Below, in pieces: positions 26,294 to 38,443 of a stretch of 64,000 nt of DNA; position 1 is the first letter of the stretch, and each line of letters begins with the position of its first letter. A program made the position numbers and the translations under genes. This stretch comes from Halichondria panicea (Eukaryota > Porifera > Demospongiae > Suberitida > Halichondriidae). The stretch spans positions 1,259,501 to 1,323,500 of the forward strand of contig NC_087390.1 in assembly GCF_963675165.1 (NCBI RefSeq), read 5' to 3'. The notes beneath the pieces were generated by a model. It was not told where the DNA came from, ran no database searches, and saw only the letters and a list, made by a program, of their open reading frames with translations.

Positions 26294-28581
26294 TCATCTA
26301 TGAGTCACATGGTCGTACATTACAATAATTCTTTCGAAAATATTAGTGGCTGTGTCCTCTTTTCCCACACTGCGGACAATAGTTAGAAGTGCATGAAATG
26401 TCGCTTGTTTTGATTTCTTTTTTTTCCAGTATTTTAAGCATAATCGTACTGCAACCTGTGTGCCCTCACTGGATTCTGCTCGCTTTACATCACCTTCTTC
26501 ATGAGGGTGTAGTTGTATTGTGGCAGCAAGAAGTGTAGTACTATCAAAATAAGCAGCCAAATGAATCAGATCTTCATCTTTTATCTCTGTATCTAGCATT
26601 GAATTTCCCAAGCTCTCTGTGAGTCCAGCACCACCTAATGAACAATATTATCTTTCACAGAGTCACTATAATTATAATTATAATTATGTAGCATAATTAT
26701 CACAAATGTTATTGTAGGTTCGGCGAAACATAACAAGAAATGTTCTGTAATAGTTTACAGTGCGTAGGCACACATAATAATTATTATTGTTACTGCATCT
26801 CCCACTAAACTAATAATTATGCTGTAAAGTCAGTAATGGGGAAGGACTAGGGATTTAGGATCGGACACGCAGTAACACTTTCAAACGGTGAAGCATCGTG
26901 CAGCCCCAACGAAACTGGCATTAAACACTCCCCCTTGAAATATTTAATTTGAATAATCAACCTTTCGATATTAAGTGTATGCCCAGGCACAACTTACCAA
27001 CTTTTTGATAGGTTGAATCCGAAGCATCAGCCCCAATCGGCATTGAAGCACTCTCCCTTGCTTCTGGCCCTGAAATAAAAAATTAATAGAATTTATTTCT
27101 ATGGCTTAATATACCTTTGTGCTGTTTCTTTGATTCAGATGCAGCTGAATGTATAGTATTACTAGAAAGGTCGAGAGCTTCTATAAGTTTATCCTGTTCA
27201 CTTGAGTAGCTGGCATATGTTTGACTCACATGCTTCATGTGTACATGTAAACGATAATGAGTTAACTTTTGGTCCAAGTCTGCATCGACTAGTTGAAATA
27301 ATTTGCGAACAGTATTATTAAGTTCATCCTTTGTGTTCATGATATCTACATCCTGTTGGGTAGTTTGTTCTTTAAGTTTTTGAATTTTTTGCTCTCGGAG
27401 CTCCAGCTTGGCTTCTAGTCTTGCGTTTTGTTCTTAAAGTTCTTTAATTTTTTGTTTTTGAAAATCTACTTTCTCAGCATCGTGTTTTGTTTTCTCTTTA
27501 AGAATCGACATTGTTTGTTCTTGCTGCTCTAATTTAAACATCGCTTTTTCTTCTTGAAGCATTCGCTTTTCAAGCTCTAATTTTTGCTCACCTTTATCGG
27601 CTTTATGTTTCAACTTCTCTTCTTCAAGTGATCGAATCTTTTTTTCTTGAAGCTCTAATTTTTGCAACAGTTCTTCTTTTTCCTGTCGGTCAACGTCAAC
27701 TTCATCATTTGGGTTCCATAGTGTATCAATCGTTTTCTTTTGATGTTCATTGACAACAGCCAATTTTTCATTTCTTTGCTTAAACGCTTTCATTTGCTGC
27801 TCATTCTCGTATAATTTAGTGTCCAATTGCTTATTTTTGCTTCTGAGATATTTAGTAGACTCCAATATAATTTCATTGTTCTTCCCAGCATCCTCAACTT
27901 TTCTGATTATTCTCTCATTTTCTTGGCACTCTATATTAGTATACGCAAACCAGCCCCTTGTTCGGCTAGCGCTGCAGTTGCAATGACCATCTTATGTACT
28001 TGTTGCTGTAAAAGACAAGTAGAACCAACCATGCTCAAAGCTTCCGAAACAGGAGGGTTATTTTCTTCATAGGTGCCTATTGCATAGGTGGTAGTGGTAC
28101 TCCCTGAATGTGTATGTCTGATGAACATGTCTTCTGAGTTATTTTCTTCATAGGCGCTTGTTGCATGGGTAGTGGTAGTGGTACTCCCTGAATGTGTATG
28201 TCTGATAAACATGTCTTCTGGGTTATTTTCTTCACAGGCGCTTGTTGCATGGGTAGTGGTAGTGGTACTCCCTGAATGTGTATGTCTGATGTACAACATG
28301 TCTTCTGTACCAGGAACATTAACATGGATAAAATTTGCACTCCCTTCGATAGTTTCTGCATGTCCTCCAACAGCTTGCTCATGTGTAGATCTATGTCCTC
28401 CAGCAACTTGTTCGGCTGCGGAAAAGCTAGGCCCCTCTCCATAACCAGATTCCACTGTTTGGTTATCAGTTAGCTCTAATTTTGGTGTTTCACAGGTTTC
28501 ATACTTAAAGCCGTCAGGGTTGCATACATTGGTTGGTACTGGTAGGTTCAGAATTGGTGCTTGAAGACTCGGTATATCCAT
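26294..28581 (-). pseudogene. death-fold/coiled-coil gene with internal repeats (frame broken)
   Basis: Parts in order: N-terminus MDIPSLQAPILNLPVPT (28581); a linker with NQTVESGYGEG; three 28-residue Ser/Thr-rich repeats (28300-28046); a long Glu/Lys/Gln coiled coil (27945-27437 and 27433-27345); a helical linker to a GTATAT donor at 27115; a small exon 26998-27069 (ASDSTYQKV); and a death-fold exon 26634-26294 (LIHLAAYFDSTTLL ... ATFHALLTIV). The coiled coil carries TAA in frame at 27436-27434 with the frame open on both sides. The repeat exon joins the coil with a one-base frame offset near 27950 and no space for an intron. It is either a recent pseudogene or carries assembly errors. The death-fold suggests a role in adaptor signalling; no enzyme domain is seen. 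Confidence 0.6.
28046..28300 (-). repeat. 84-bp in-frame coding minisatellite, three units
   Basis: Each unit encodes about 28 residues of the form IRHTHSGSTTTTTHATSA then YEENNPEDMF. The first two units are almost identical; the third (nearest the coil) has diverged and lost codons. Confidence 0.85.
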
Positions 28582-28835
28582 ACAGCCTTGTAGTTTGGTA
28601 GGTAGAGCTAAGGTATTTAGGGGGATGTAAATAATGTATATCTCTGCTGTTTTATACGGCTCGGAATCACTTGAACATGACTAGTCAGATCTACCGTAAA
28701 ACTATTGGGAAGTAAACAAAGTCTTGTGAGTAGGGGGGAGGAGCTCGTTTTTGCATGCATAATGTTTCTAGATCTAATGATCTTTTCCAACCCAGTGTGT
28801 GCTTTGAAAAGAGTTGTTGCTGCAAGAGGTTGAGA

Positions 28836-31800
28836 ATGCCTCGGGAGATCATCACAATACAGCTGGGACAATGTGGGAACCAGAGTAAGTCTTGTCTGTT
28901 CTAATAGCTATGGAATTATATTCCCCTCCTTCAGTTGGTATGGAGTTCTGAAAGCAGCTGTGTGCAAAGCATGCCATCAGTCCAGGTAGGTGGTGACCAG
29001 TTTCAACTGACTGTGATTCATAATTCAGCCAGGAATTAATTCAGCACTTTTACCCACCCCTCCCGTTAAATAGACGTAATAAATAGACGTAATAGTAGTC
29101 TTCCTGTTTTGTCACAGAGGGTATACTCCAGGACTATGCAGTGGAGGGCATCGACAGAAAAGATGTCTTCTTCTATCAGGTAACTTGTAGAATAATTGAC
29201 GACAAATTATATAAACAACATAATCCTCACACACGTACCACCATTTAGCAATTTGAGTGCCTGTACACATTATTTTCGGTCTACTTAAATTGGGTTTGTG
29301 CAAGCAACTAGAATATCTTTTATAGGGTATAAAGTACACGAACAGCCCACCCCCATACAAATGTGTAAACAATGTATGTAGTTTTAAGAGTGCTTCCACT
29401 CCCCACACACTCCCACACTTCTCACACTCCCACACTTCTCACACTCCCACATACAGGCGGACGACGAGCACTACATCCCTCGAGCGGTACTGTTGGACCT
29501 AGAGCCTCGAGTGATCCACGGTATCCTCACCTCCCCCTACGCTAAACTCTACAATCAGGAGAACATCTACACCTCGTCACACGGGGGCGGGGCTGGCAAT
29601 AACTGGGCCAGTGGACACTCTCAAGTGAGCACGATTATGCTTTCTGTGATTTCTGAATACATACTGTTACATATTAATGTTTTCATTATAAGGCCCACCG
29701 TAATTATCATGTGCATGTACTATGTACAGTACATAAATTATAGCTCATGATATTAAGCATACCATCTGAAAGATCTCATTAGTACTCCAATCAGGCGGGC
29801 CCAGCATTAAATGATTAAACGACAATAACTTTAGTTCTGTTGACAAGCACTGGGCCAACAAATTGATGTTACTTTTACAACACTGCATGGCCATTCCAAC
29901 TACACTACAGTGATATAGTGTGTTACTAACCCCTCCTCTGCACGCAGGCCGGGCGTCTCCATGAGGAGATATTCGACATCCTTGATCGAGAGGCTGATAA
30001 CAGTGACAGTCTGGAGGGCTTCGTGCTCTCTCTCACTCCATTGCAGGTGGCACTGGGTCTGGGATGGGATCCTACCTCCTGGAGCATCTCAATGACAGGT
30101 GGCCGTGATATTATTTAAGTATTGTTCTTGATTTGTTATTATTTCCAGATATCCGAAGAAGCTCATTCAAACCTACTCTGTGTTTCCCAACCTGGTGAGA
30201 TTTGTGTGTGTGCATATGCTGCACTGTACAGTGTGTATAATTGAGAGTCACTACAGGCTTGCAGTAAATGCATCCAATACATACAGTGAGTCTGTATACA
30301 TGTATAATTATACGTAAGTAGTACTGTTACTGTAACAGTAGCCACACCTATTGTAGTTCGATGGGAGTGCTTCTGAGTTCGCATAATGAGACTTCGACTG
30401 ATTATATATTCCCCCTCCCCTACCTCTTAGAATGAGATCAGTGACGTGGTGGTACAGCCATACAACTCTATACTGACACTGAAGCGACTCACGCTCCACG
30501 CAGACTGTGTCGTGGTGTTAGACAATACTGCCCTCAACAGGATAGCAGCAGAGAGGCTCAGAATACCAAACCCTTCACTATCACAAATCAACCAACTGGT
30601 GAGTCTATAGTATAGCTTCACTGCATGTACATGTAGCTTCACTGTAGCTATTCTTGTTCATTAAGTGTGAGGTACGATTTCCTCGATAGCTGATATAATT
30701 GCCTGCACAAAAATGGAGCTAAATCACTTTCGTTGTTAGGATATTGTGTTTTTAATTTCTGTGTCAAACTCAAATTATCCAGAAGAAGTGTCCCTTCTGC
30801 TATTAATAGAATAATGTTTCTTACCAGTTACCTTAATAGTACGTGTATAACTAGTTCGATTTATTGTCTCTCATTCTTGTTGCCTCTTCACTGCTCATTA
30901 GGTATCCACTATCATGGCTAGCAGCACAACGACCCTCCGTTACCCTGGTTACATGAACAACGATCTGATTGGTCTGATAGCCTCGTTGATCCCCACCCCC
31001 AGACTCCACTACCTCATGACTGGCTACACTCCCATCACCACTGACACTCAGGTAAGAACAGAGTCTGAGTGCCTAATTCTCTAGTTAGCTTAAATGATAG
31101 TAGTGGATATTTTGTGCTGTACCTCAGCTACCTAGGCAGGGTGTCATACAGGCGGGGGGATGGGGGATATCCCCCCCCTTTCAATTATGACTGAGTGTCC
31201 ATAGCTGGGTATTGAAATAACAGTTGACTTTTTTTTAGCAACATTTTCTAGTTACTTTTCTCATTTCCCCCTCTACTTCAACATCCTGTATGACACCCTG
31301 CTAGGACTATTAGTGACCAGCGCGCATTAAATGATTCATCTTTGAACGGCCATAACTTTAGTTCCGTTGGTCCAATAATGTTAATTTTATGATTTTCTGA
31401 AAGCTTAGATCGAGCTCATTTAGATGGTGTCTTAAAATTAAAATTCTATTTTTGACCTGATTTTGACAAAAGACCATGGGTATAGTCCATGGTCTTTTTC
31501 CGAAAATGATAAATTATGGCCCGTTCCAAATTTGAGTTTTAAGCATACCATCTGAAAGAGTCTCTTCCAGGCTTGCAAAAAAATAAAATTATTGAATTTG
31601 GGCCATCAGAACATTGAATTTAGCATGATTTCATAACGCAAGACATGTACGTATACACTACTCAATATTCTGTGTTCATATAAATATGTTTTTCAATTGC
31701 ATTCTCTGAGAGCTTTATACACATCATCGTATTTTGCGCGCAGGCCCCAAGTATTCGTAAGACTACTGTCCTGGACGTGATGAGGAGGCTACTACAGGTG

Positions 31801-32726
31801 AGGTGGTAGAGATCTATTAATAGCATCATGCACACTGTCTTAAAATCAAAAGTCTATTTTTGGTCTGATTTTGACAATACCATTGATTTACTAATATTAG
31901 CATCGCACTGACTCCCGTCAAAACACGTGACTGTACCAATTCACTCCCCCCCCTCCCAGCCTAAGAACGTGATGGTGTCGGCGCCCAAGGATCGTCACCA
32001 CAACCATTGCTACATCTCCATCCTAAACATCATCCAAGGAGAGGTGGACCCCACTCAGGTGCACAAGAGCTTGCAGAGGATCAGAGAGAGGAAGCTCGCT
32101 CAGTTCATACCCTGGGGGCCAGCAAGCATTCAGGTATACACCGGTACATCATGTGATCTCAGCAATAGATACACATACTAAATTACAAAATTTGAAAAAA
32201 AGTGCTTTATTTGATTTCTGCATGCATTTACTGGTAGGTATACAATAGAGGCCAATACACATGTAATTGAAGGCAGTCCCGTAACACACACACACACAAG
32301 TTGTTTTACAATTGGTTAACTTCCCCTTCATGGACAGCATGACAACAATGCCTGTTCATTCACTCTTCTCTGTGTGTCTCCATTCATACACAGGTTGCCC
32401 TCTCCCGCAAGCCTCCCCACATCCAGTCAGCACATAGGGTCAGTGGACTCATGCTCGCCAACCACACCAGTATGGCATCAGTGAGTACTCAACATGTGTT
32501 AAATATTTACGTACACTTTTATACGAGTACAGAGAATTCTGGTCCTTCTATATTCCCAGCCTTCATGTATTGGCGATTATGCATAAAAACATTTGATATA
32601 TGTTTTTCCCCTTTGTATAATAATTATTGGCTTCGTTACATAATTATGTGCTAGTTATGGGGGGGCCTATAAACTGTATAAGGATAGCCTCTAAACCAAC
32701 CCCTCTCCCATGCACACTCACCCTCA

Positions 32727-32775
<49 letters not shown>

Positions 32776-33008
32776 GTTTCTATTTATTTTGACTAATGCC
32801 TGGAGATAATTCTAAGAACCAAAATATCTTGCATTTCCCAATATACCAACCCATTCACACACACACATATATGTATATATTCTATGAACTGAAAATCAGC
32901 ATCTTCCTGTTTGAGAAATTTGAATTTTTAAATTATATGAGTCAGCAAGGTCTCAGTGGACAGATATACACCCAACTTTTATTATTTTTTATTTCAATCT
33001 CTCAAACA

Positions 33009-33075
<67 letters not shown>

Positions 33076-33294
33076 CAGTTGTTTGCAGCCAGCTGTGGAC
33101 AGTTTGACAAGCTGAGGAAGAAAGAAGCTTTTCTCGACCAATTCAAGAAACAGCCAATGTTCAGTGATGACCTATCAGAGCTTGATGACTCACGGAGGGT
33201 GGTCCAAGAGGTCATTGACGAGTACAGAGCCTCTACTGAACCAGACTACATCACCAGGGGAACATTAATAGGACTCGTAAGACTATCACTATAA
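28836..33294 (+). pseudogene. TUBG: gamma-tubulin copy 2 (nonsense and frameshift)
   Basis: All twelve exons are present: 28836-28884, 28935-28985, 29118-29179, 29457-29624, 29948-30098, 30149-30194, 30431-30598, 30902-31051, 31744-31797, 31960-32133, 32394-32480 and 33079-33294. The protein matches copy 1 apart from lesions. Exon 2 has TGA at 28949-28951 where copy 1 has a Trp codon (EFWKQ becomes EF stop). Exon 5 has two extra bases in a CT run near 30025-30034 (151 instead of 149 nt), shifting frame before the GTP-binding AGGTGSG. Splice sites are otherwise intact. Intron 10 is much shorter than in copies 1 and 3. It is a young pseudogene, or a haplotype/assembly variant. Confidence 0.9.
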
Positions 33295-33989
33295 ATGTTG
33301 TTCTACATCGATAAACTTTTCTCATTACTCCATTCTCACTAACCACTTGAAGCACATGATTTGTACCAGTAACGAGAAAAATTGGTGAATGAGCCATTTA
33401 ATAAATCCAATTGGCATTTTTAATTTGGCACCTCAGGCGTGCAAGTGCGTACTGGTAAATTTAAAAATTTTTTTTTTTTGGCCATCTTTTGGTTTTGCTA
33501 TACACCTGCAGATCATGTCAACAGCTGAGGGTTAGCACTTCAGTACTCTACTTACCTCGTTGTACGGTGTATTCCACGCATTATGTGGGATTATGTACAG
33601 CAAGTAATCACACTTCTCTCCATACAGGGTGGTGCCAAGCCCTGACGCTATCACTTACAGCATATGAACATTTATCTGCTAACTCTTGTACAATTTAATT
33701 ATACTGTTATAATTATTATACTTATTATTGATTACTGTGAATTTATTATCGTGCAATAAAACACAATGCAGGCAAACCCACCGCTAGCCTCGAATCCACA
33801 ACGATTAATTACGGGCGTGGATTCGAGGCTAACCCATTGCCAATCATAATTTATTCATGACGTGTAAGTTCTTCTTCTCTTTTAGTGCCTCTAAATCAAG
33901 GGCGCCGCATGCATGCATAATTATATGTCATGAGCATGACACACAACTGTGCAGTTATAGCCTGAATGTACTGTACGTAGGCTGACAAA
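33295..33989. other. intergenic between gamma-tubulin and transporter, copy 2
   Basis: Matches 6165-6612 plus 7441-7675 of copy 1 without the 0.83-kb insertion. It includes a short TAGCCTCGAATCC hairpin at 33785-33828 shared with copies 1 and 3. No gene is seen. Confidence 0.6.
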
Positions 33990-36900
33990 ATGAGACTTAA
34001 CAAAGAAAAATGGCGTTTGAGAGTGAATGGATTTCTCACTCAAATACTTGCTCCAATGATGTTCTCCATCAGTGGTACATTATACCTCTCTTCGTTGCAT
34101 AGGTTTGTCACTAACCCAAAGAAGGCAGGCATCAATGAAACCACACTCCAGCAGGTACTGAAAGTCAGTGTGTACAATGATACCTGCATGCCAGTCACGC
34201 TGTAGTTACAGTTTACAGTTACAGTTAGGGCCATGCAGTTACTCTGTATATAGCCTGACACAACCTTATGTATAGGCCTATATTATATGTACGTAGAAGC
34301 TACAAGTAAAATTATCATACAGGCTGAGCAATAAAAGATCATTTTAATATGCTATAGTGCATGCATAGTCTACTGTAGCCTCGATTCCAAGCCGCTGAGA
34401 AAGGCAAGGGGCTGGAGTCGAGGCTACTGTGGATGGTACCCGATATATATATACCTGTGCTTTGGGTACTACATCTTCAGTTTGACTGCAGACTTTTAGA
34501 TACCGTATATATAGCGGGTAATTTTCGTGGTGTAAAAATTCGTTATTTTGTGGTCAAGCTGACCTCCACGAAATTTTAACGGAGGGATGGCTTACCGAAT
34601 GCAGTGGAGGCAACGAGACTAAACGAAATTTATACTCATGAAAATCACCGTTTTCCAATTTTTTACCCCACGAAAATTACCTGCTATTGGGTATAATAAT
34701 TATAGCTGTTATATACCACGTATGTGGTAGCCTTTTTATTATGACAGTTAGGAGTTAGGTGCAAGCACTATATACTGAACTTCTATGCCCAGGTGGAGCC
34801 TGGATTAGATGAGTCGGAAACAATGTACGCACTGCTGATAACTATTTATTCCTGCGGCGAACTTACAGGAGGATTGCTGTCAGGTTTTTTAACTAAATGC
34901 ATCCCGAATTGGTACCAGTTTGTATTTGCCATATCTCTGCACACGATTGGCTACGTGTTGTACGGTGTTGCAACTAACGGTGGGATACTAATGATTGGCA
35001 TGTTCCTGGCTGGATACTATTTGGCAGCACAAATCACACTCAGTATGAACTACGCAACAGAAATGAGTGTCGAGTATGTGAATCTACTGAAGGAAGTAAA
35101 GAATGAAAAGATGAAAATTTTGAATATGAGAAGAAAGTGGTGAAAACTCGTAACTTCCTATATTCAGTCTACTCCATTGGATTCAGCGTTGGGCTTGTCG
35201 TTGGTCCTAGTAAGCAATAATTATACACAAAAGCTTATAGACTGCCAACTAATAAATTGACTTTGTTGGTACCAATTTCATACAACATTACACTTTCTAC
35301 TCATTCTGTAGGTGTTTCAGTAATATTTTCTAACCTTCCAATTGAGCAGTATCGATCGATTGCTTGGTTCAATGTAGCTTTTGGAGTTATATTGTTGATC
35401 TTGTTCTGTTTTCTCTTCCGTGGAGAGAGTAAATGGAACAGAACTAATTGTCATGAGCTTTGTGTCCGCTCAAAAAACAACTCAAGTTCGGCCAAGCCTG
35501 GACCACTGCAAATATTCATATCCTTTCAGCATTATTACCAATGCAAGTACATATATCGATAGCATTATAGCCAGAAGCATGAATATGATAGAACCTATAT
35601 ACTGTAATTTCTAGCAATCCTTAACAATATCTGTTCACATTATTGTGAGTATGCACTTGCTATCGTTCGTACAAATGCTGAAGTGGGCATATTTTGAAGC
35701 CCTAATGAATCCAATTCTAAGTGATTCATTTGGGTTCTCTCTAAACACATCTTCCTACGTCTTCTTGGGGGTGGCTATCTCAAGCATTCTAGGCTCCATC
35801 TTACTGTAAGTAATTTATTTGTCAACTTAAGCCCGTTTACACGAGACTTTTAATCCGGATTAGAATCCAGGATTAAATCCAATTACCGCATTTATGTAAA
35901 CGGGCCTTATCTGTCTACCACTTCTAGCCTCTGGAGGTGGTTCAGATTCTACACTTATACTCATTAAAGCGGTTTAGCTGTGAGAAAACACAAATGGCTA
36001 ATCTGAGGTGTGTCATGTTTGCTAATAGAGTAAGCTTGTAGCTTCTTAGCTATCAGCCAATGTTTGCGCAAAAACAATTAGTGGTCATTTTACTATATGC
36101 CCATGCATGCATGTATGCACTTCTCGGAAAAATCTGGCCCGGATCCGACCCGAATTAGGTGTCGTGTAAACGGGACTTTAGATGCGAGTAAAATAATACT
36201 TACCTTTCATAAACGGGTACTACAATTTTAGCGAATTTTAGCGAAATTGTAGGAATCTCAAATTAATGTATATACTTGTAAATCTGAGTCCAATCAACCT
36301 TAAAACTGATACTTATATACTTGTGCTAATGGAAATCCACCAAAATTAGTACCCTAAAATCTGAAATTACTACCCATCTTTAGTAGGTATAACCATGCTC
36401 AAATAATTATGCTCTATACAGGGTCTTGTTACAAAGAATCAAAATCAGTACACAGATGGGAGCTTTCATTGGTATTTCAATGACAATTGCAGGATACTTC
36501 TTGGTAACAGATTGGCAGGCTATACCTTATGATCCATGCACTGAGTACAGTCCGTTCCATCATCCAGATCGCTTTCAAAACAACCACTCAAGTCTAGGAA
36601 TGTTAACACCTTTGGATAATACTCCAGATCGCTTTCAAAACAACCACTCAAGTCTAGGAATGTTAACACCTTTGGATAATACTCCCCCAAGTTGGCCTGC
36701 TCTCTTAAATAATCGTGCACACATGGATATTGAGTTGGATTTTGGCGATCGAACGTACACAGAAATTGCTTACCACTTTAATTTCAGCTGCTACGTTGAT
36801 GAATTTTGCCCATTTTGCACCGAGAAATCTACCAGCAAGCACCGGTGTTTGTCGTTTGTAGTTAAAGGTGAAAACGAATCCTCAGAACAGGTGCTCGATG

Positions 36901-37889
36901 TGTTTTCCTGTTCTTTAGCTCCTCCTTTACAAAATATTTGCCTCAGTATTTCTCATCATCAATCAACTGATTCTGAGGAAGTTGAAAATTTAAATGGAAA
37001 TCGTTTTGTAGCCGGCGTTCAAAGTTTATTGGTACTCCCTCAATATGTGTATTCCACTGCAAGCAATGCCTGTATAAATGCCAATGTATCAATTAGTGGA
37101 GAGTGTCATTGGATACCGTTGTCAAGTGGTGAGGAATGTGTGGATTGTCCTCCTATCTGCAGAGGAAAGCAACGGACACTACTGCTACCATTGTATCTGA
37201 TAGGGATGGTGCTGTTGATAGGAAGCTACCCTCTTGTCTGGGTGAATTTGGTGGCCATAGCTAACAACCAGAGTCCTGAAAGTGTTCAAGTGAGTGTAAT
37301 CATATGCATATATAACCATGAATGGTTCTTATGGCTATAAATTATACTGAATAATTGATCTTTCTTTCCTATTATAATTTTATGTATAGGGTATTGTGAT
37401 AGGAGGTATCAATGCAGCAAATGGACTTGCTGCGAGTATCAGTCCTGTGGTTGGTAAGAGATACAATACCATTAGCCCAGAGTAATCATGCATATATATA
37501 CCAACATATTTTCGCGGGGTATTAATTTCTGTATGAATGAGAGTAAACTTGTACTCCCGGATAATTGGAAAATGCTCGTTGAAACCAAATGCGAATAATT
37601 AGAAATGCTATATGAAACACAACTTTAATATATACCAACAAATAACTATACCTGTGTATACATGCATGTTACATTCATGATGGTTTTGTCTTTTGCAGTC
37701 AATTTGCTCTATGAAAAGACAATGAAAAGAACTTTCGTGCCGTCTATTCTGTTTGCTCTGTTGCATATACCATTTCTCATAGAAATCATCATATTGTACA
37801 AACCCTTAGGACCTTCATATAAGCTCACTGAATATAGATCCACTCTGCCCAAAGAACAATTGTCTGGGAAAGAGTGCGATTGTCCTTGA
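33990..37889 (+). pseudogene. MFSD8-like MFS transporter, copy 2 (one frameshift)
   Basis: Exons recognised: 33990-34154, 34793-35210, from about 35313, about 35648-35804, 36422-37289, 37390-37453 and 37699-37889 (stop at 37887). In the second exon one A is missing from the run near 35104-35110 compared with copy 1 (AATGAAAAAGATG becomes AATGAAAAGATG), giving an early stop at 35141-35143. The large loop exon is open throughout, with Cys-rich CVDCPPICRGK and a helical pair after it, and the C-terminus is complete. A 60-bp direct repeat lies in this exon. The early exons carry the MFS helices. Apart from the single-base deletion the gene would code, so the pseudogene call depends on one base. 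Confidence 0.65.
36563..36682 (+). repeat. 60-bp in-frame tandem duplication in transporter loop
   Basis: The segment beginning CCAGATCGCTTTCAAAACAA is present twice back to back in copy 2 and once in copy 1 (10248-10307). It adds 20 residues (DRFQNNHSSLGMLTPLDNTP) to the extracytoplasmic loop without breaking frame. Confidence 0.92.
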
Positions 37890-38443
37890 TGATTGTCCTT
37901 GATGATTGTCCTTGATTTATATACCATTGAAATGATGTAGATGTTTTGTAGAGGTAGTGAGTATTCTGCATTGACACTATTGTAATGGAGGTATGCTTTT
38001 ATGCTAGCGGGGCCCGGAATGTAAAAGGATTGAGAAGTGTAGTAACTTGGGTCATGCAAGAGTCTCTTCAGAGTCAAGTTGCTTTTACCGACAACCTAGC
38101 TTTCCATGCTAAACGTTTCAGTGAAAAAAGGGAATGCTATTTTAATGATTGTTACCGCTCACTAATGCCTCTTGCTTTGCTCAAGAAGTTCAGTATACTT
38201 TAGGTATGTTATATATATCTAATCATGTTACGAAGTAAATGTTTCAGAGTGTTATAAATTATCATATGAATGGTGGACAAATTGGGGGAACTTTCTTAAT
38301 AGCAGTGCAGTTACTTCCACAGGACTACCTTTCCCTTCTTTCACTTTAAAACAACTTCTTCCAATGACGATCTTTCTTCCCTGCTTGTAGTCATTGACGA
38401 CCCTGACCCGAAAATGTGGGTGTGGCACACTGATAGAACAATA
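37890..38443 (+). other. intergenic, end of duplicated block 2
   Basis: Similarity to copy 1 (11520-11900) continues to about 38100 and then ends. A 14-nt unit, TGATTGTCCTTGAT, is repeated near 37885-37918. No gene is recognised. Confidence 0.45.
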
